Source of the DNA: Lachnospira sp. UBA2821
Lineage (GTDB): Bacteria > Bacillota > Clostridia > Lachnospirales > Lachnospiraceae
NCBI GenBank assembly: GCA_002351535.1
Contig: DEGR01000033.1
Coordinates: 1,442-65,441, forward strand
Direction: 5' to 3'
DNA length: 64,000 nucleotides
Shown here piece after piece: positions 62,719 to 64,000 of this stretch (position 1 is the first letter of the stretch; the number at the start of each line of letters is the position of its first letter). The notes under the pieces were generated by a model. The model ran no database searches. It was not told the DNA's origin and was given only the letters and a program-made list of their open reading frames with translations. Made by a program: the position numbers and the translations under genes.

Positions 62719-63968
62719 ACCTTTGTATATATTTTACACATCTGCTCTTTTTGCAGAACAGATACTATTATTATTGCTATGAATGCCACAGCTAATATTG
62801 CCATTGATATTCCATATGACAATACAGCCCCGGTAAGACCTTTTGCTCTGACAAGTATTGGAGTTACAATAAGTGCCTGGATAAATCCCACGACATATCC
62901 TATGATAAGAAGCTTCTGTCTTCTCATAACGGTTATAACATAATATAAAAATGTCACAATCGCACTTATTCCTCCTGCTACCATAACAAGCACAAGATCC
63001 ATACGATACTGCATAATTGACAATCCATTAAGCATTCCAAGGATCTGTGCTCCTATAAGATATGCTCCTCCCATTGCACACAAAGTAACAAATAATATCC
63101 ATAACAATATATTTCTTACTATTTTAAACAATGGCTTTAATGCCCTGTCATTCCAATATCTTGCCATGTCTGTTAACATTGGTCTGAATGCAAACAGGCT
63201 GAACAGATTAATTACAAACGCCGGCATAAAAATTATATTATAATAATTCTGTATCTCTTCACTATAAAATCTGTTTATTGAATATTTTGGTGCATTGCTT
63301 ATATACATATTAATAAAAGCTGCTATAAATAAAGGAAATGCATCTTTAAATACTGAAAGTCCCTTAAGCGGGCTGAACTGTGTCTTAACATTAAAATATT
63401 TTCTTTTAAGCCTTGTATCATATAATACAAACAATACTGCTGACGCTGCTATCATTGATGCTGATGCCGCAACAAGGTTCTTTGTTATATATAATGTTAT
63501 ACCAAATGCTATAGTAGACAAGACCGGTCTTGCAGTGCCGGTCTTACCTGACAGGTCAATTCTGTCATGCTGTTGAAACATTCCGGCATATACATCAGCA
63601 ACTGCTTCGACCATTTTATATACAGCAACTACCCATATTGTCATGGACTTAAGCGGGCTGTAATCTGATACTGCAACGTATCCGGTGACAGCAATAACCA
63701 TAGCTATACATGTTATAATTCTGTATGAAAAATATTGTGCAAATGAATATTTTTCGTCTACATCAGTTGATTGAAGAGGTCTTACTTCAAAGCCGCCTAT
63801 TGTATACATAAGCTGTGCATTTGAAAATGCGAATGTAAATATTCCTCCCATAAACGAACCGGTTATTCTATTTACTATAATTCCAAGAATCATGGATGAA
63901 AGTGCATTGCACAGACTTCCCATCATATTCCAGAACACTTTCTGTCTCTGGGTTACATTACATTCCAT
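62715..63968 (-). CDS. Wzx-like flippase of the second polysaccharide locus
   Basis: This 417-residue protein has about twelve membrane helices. The N-terminal QRQKVFWNMMGSLCNALSSM is typical of MOP-superfamily polysaccharide flippases (RfbX-like). It would flip a lipid-linked intermediate for the second polymer. AAAGGA lies upstream of the ATG at 63968, leaving only 32 bases to the window edge, so the operon may begin outside. Flippase and ABC exporter in one locus are discussed under findings. Confidence 0.85.
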   Translation of the reverse strand: MECNVTQRQKVFWNMMGSLCNALSSMILGIIVNRITGSFMGGIFTFAFSNAQLMYTIGGFEVRPLQSTDVDEKYSFAQYFSYRIITCIAMVIAVTGYVAVSDYSPLKSMTIWVVAVYKMVEAVADVYAGMFQQHDRIDLSGKTGTARPVLSTIAFGITLYITKNLVAASASMIAASAVLFVLYDTRLKRKYFNVKTQFSPLKGLSVFKDAFPLFIAAFINMYISNAPKYSINRFYSEEIQNYYNIIFMPAFVINLFSLFAFRPMLTDMARYWNDRALKPLFKIVRNILLWILFVTLCAMGGAYLIGAQILGMLNGLSIMQYRMDLVLVMVAGGISAIVTFLYYVITVMRRQKLLIIGYVVGFIQALIVTPILVRAKGLTGAVLSYGISMAILAVAFIAIIIVSVLQKEQMCKIYTKV

Positions 63969-64000
63969 ATATATATAAATCCTTTCTACATTATGGATTC

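Overview
The window reads as a chromosomal segment of a low-GC Firmicute of the class Clostridia, most likely a Lachnospiraceae member (Lachnospira/Eubacterium eligens-like). The pointers are the [FeFe]-hydrogenase maturases HydF and HydG, an LL-diaminopimelate aminotransferase, a pyrophosphate-type phosphofructokinase, a glnA/ANTAR pair, secreted Big_2, CAP and L,D-transpeptidase proteins, and strong GGAGG ribosome binding sites. This assignment is inference from gene content; no rRNA is present. I saw no tRNA, CRISPR array or prophage.

Layout. (1) 1-3190: a complete IS66 element (103-2997) with an exact 8-bp target duplication has split an Rpn-family nuclease gene that runs off the left edge. 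(2) 3757-17613, all minus strand: a Wzx/Wzy-type exopolysaccharide locus. Its promoter-proximal part holds the CpsB/CpsC/CpsD phosphoregulatory set and a bacillosamine-type set (PglF-, PglE-, PglC- and PglD-like). Its distal part is a more AT-rich cassette of two glycosyltransferases, an EpsG-like polymerase, a phosphoribosyltransferase-HAD fusion and a flippase. (3) 17735-20255: a secreted Big_2 protein and a small serine recombinase, separated by 289 bp with three copies of an 18-bp site, CAAAAGGT-N2-ACCTTTTG, in the geometry of an invertible promoter. This is the best candidate for an undescribed system here. (4) 20472-25379: a DUF4143-type ATPase and a small operon (substrate-binding lipoprotein, cytidylate-kinase-like protein, GT-C membrane protein). 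(5) 25476-28605: glnA, an ANTAR regulator and dapL. (6) 28837-31618, plus strand: an L,D-transpeptidase and a PdaB-like deacetylase, separated by a roughly 540-bp imperfect palindrome. (7) 31602-43948, minus strand: a methyltransferase, a CAP protein, a YbjN-like protein, RNase HI, HydG, HydF, an S8 protease, a ClpX-like ATPase, PPi-PFK and HtrA. (8) 44028-63968, minus strand: a second polysaccharide locus with an LCP ligase, a WbaP-type initiating transferase, large GT2 proteins, a methyltransferase, a Wzm/Wzt ABC exporter, the dTDP-L-rhamnose genes and a flippase; it probably continues past the right edge.

How it works together. The window carries two separate surface-polymer pathways, each with its own polyprenyl-phosphate sugar-phosphate transferase. 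The first starts from a bacillosamine-like sugar, is flipped by Wzx and polymerised by Wzy, and is controlled by a BY-kinase and a PHP phosphatase. The second is rhamnose-based, carries an ABC exporter, and is probably tethered to peptidoglycan by LCP. It includes a methyltransferase next to a kinase-like/coiled-coil/double-GT2 protein, which recalls WbdD-type chain capping. The recombinase switch sits directly upstream of the first locus and could phase-vary the Big_2 protein and perhaps, by read-through, the capsule genes.
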